From Symbiodinium natans (taxonomy: Eukaryota > Sar > Dinophyceae > Suessiales > Symbiodiniaceae): a DNA stretch of 64,000 nucleotides. The notes below the pieces were generated by a model. That model ran no database searches and was not told the DNA's origin. It was given only the letters and a program-made list of their open reading frames with translations. The stretch lies in contig CAJNDS010002146.1 of the NCBI GenBank assembly GCA_905221605.1, positions 489,406-553,405 on the forward strand, given 5' to 3'. Made by a program: the position numbers and the translations under genes. This document shows, one piece after another, positions 63,232 through 64,000 of this stretch; position 1 is the first letter of the stretch; every line of letters begins with the position of its first letter.

Positions 63232-63285
63232 CTCTTGATAGGAATCCAGATCTGCACTCCGCTTGGCAATGGTGCGGGACGCCTC
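63232..63285 (-). CDS. candidate microexon, coiled coil (EASRTIAKRSADLDSYQE)
   Basis: Acceptor GATGACTTCCAG|, donor GAG|GCTCGC; 54 nt, phase 0/0. TTTAGGG array (63307-63430) right. Confidence 0.6.
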
Positions 63286-63299
63286 CTGGAAGTCATCGT

Positions 63300-64000
63300 G
63301 TGGGGGGTTAGGGTTTAGGGCTTAGGGCTTAGGGTTTAGGGTTTATTTAGGGTTTAGGGTTTAGGGTTCGGGGTTCGGGGTTCAGGGTTTAAGGTTAGGG
63401 TATAGGGTATCGGGTTTAGGGTTCAAGGTTTAGGGTTTAAACTACCAAAACAGCTTAACAATTAATTGAGCATTCCCCAGCTTTCTGGAGAGTGGAACAC
63501 TGTGGGGCCCCGCGTTTTGTAAGCCCGTGTGTGTTGTTTTTGGGGTTTTTGCCCCCTCACGACATGGAACCCTGTACCCTTGCAACGAGATAGGCGTGGA
63601 CATCTATGCGTAGCTCGGTAGGTTTTCGTGCCATGTAAGATACGATCAGCTGGTGCCCCCAAATATGCACTTTTGTAGTTTCTACACTTCTGGTGTCCTG
63701 TACTACGCGCTCAAAGCTTAGGATCTATGACTTCCTGAGATGTGCCCCATCAATGTCTCCCCCCAACAAAGTAATGGAATTGTGGACTGTGGAATTGGTA
63801 TGTTACGGAATGTGGGCGCTGGCCGCAACTTTATATCTATGTACATTTATATGTATACATATATATATATAGGTCTTTATATGTATATGTATGTGTACAT
63901 GTACATGTGTATATGTACGTGTATGTGTATGTGTATGTGTATGTATGTTAGTTATGGCATTTTGAGATTCGAATATTCTGGGTACCGAGGAATACTACTT
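63300..64000. other. TTTAGGG array, then unique and TA/TG-rich sequence
   Basis: Variant TTTAGGG array to 63437; unique sequence with no convincing exon to 63830; then ATGTATAT/GTGTATGT simple repeat at 63835-63950. Nothing else seen. Confidence 0.6.

Larger units (their letters stand above)
10012..63285 (-). other. minus-strand microexon tract (one or a few very intron-rich genes)
   Basis: Envelope for the short exons listed separately. Shared properties: GC-rich islands of 24-78 nt on the minus strand; AG acceptors; AG|GC or AG|GT donors; mostly phase 0 at both ends; peptides rich in E, Q, K, R, A, L with few aromatics, many fitting amphipathic coiled coil. Introns run from about 100 bp (22594-22694) to several kb and consist of telomere-like heptamers, palindromic elements and unique sequence. 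Larger globular-looking exons at 39.5-51.7 kb and the retrogene at 35.4 kb mean that more than one gene may be present. No start exon and no secure terminal exon is identified. GC donors may be over-called, because Glu-Ala codons (GAG GCN) mimic them. Confidence 0.6.

Noticed and set aside
5386-63430. Many short frames ending LNPKPETLNPKP or with GFRVLGFRV
   Set aside because: Translations of CCCTAAA or TTTAGGG arrays; not genes.
1-64000. CRISPR array
   Set aside because: Repeats are 7-bp tandem units or dispersed palindromes; no regular repeat-spacer pattern and no cas genes.
1-64000. tRNA, rRNA or snRNA genes
   Set aside because: No cloverleaf with conserved TTCGA-type arm and no rRNA core motifs noticed; a covariance-model scan would be needed to exclude them fully.

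Overview
The window looks like nuclear DNA of a dinoflagellate, most likely Suessiales or Symbiodiniaceae-like; the genus cannot be fixed from sequence alone. The evidence is: pervasive plant-type telomere-like heptamers (TTTAGGG/CCCTAAA) scattered internally; exons that end at GC as well as GT donors; a relict trans-spliced leader in front of an intronless gene; and a Cys/Ala-rich helical protein family and a KH-domain protein of a kind I associate with these genomes. There are no bacterial operons, rRNAs, tRNAs or CRISPR arrays. All gene calls are by eye, without transcripts or database searches.

Layout. 1-1.1 kb: 3' part of a plus-strand Cys-rich gene, with three exons in compatible phase. 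1.4-1.5 kb: a 100-N scaffold gap. 1.5-5.1 kb: anomalous DNA, namely GAC microsatellite, a cluster of AAATTTCCGGAAATTT palindromes, a 1-kb AT-rich and G-poor island, one plus-strand exon-like stretch and a GGCCCCAAAATAGG minisatellite. From about 8 kb to 63.3 kb nearly everything that looks coding is on the minus strand: a KH-domain gene (8.35-9.3 kb), a C2H2 zinc-finger fragment (28.2-28.7 kb), an intronless multi-pass membrane-protein retrogene (35.4-36.7 kb), several 150-290 nt exons, and about 45 very short exons (24-78 nt) rich in E, Q, K, R, A and L.

Main observation. The short exons are mostly phase 0, have AG acceptors and AG|GC or AG|GT donors, and many encode coiled-coil-like peptides. 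They sit as small GC-rich islands between telomere-like arrays. Most have CCCTAAA arrays on their left and TTTAGGG arrays on their right, so in the minus-strand transcript most introns would begin with UUUAGGG repeats and end with CCCUAAA repeats. I read this as one, or a few consecutive, very intron-rich minus-strand genes whose introns are bracketed by complementary telomere-like repeats and filled with palindromic MITE-like elements. At least five MITE-like families occur. In several places a telomere-like array lies inside a MITE, or is bounded by a 22-bp direct repeat, which suggests the arrays were inserted secondarily.

The co-oriented minus-strand block and the plus-strand gene on the left would converge in the anomalous 1-8 kb zone, although a scaffold gap lies inside it. 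The intergenic and intronic remainder is telomere-like repeat, variant heptamer arrays, homopolymers and palindromes.
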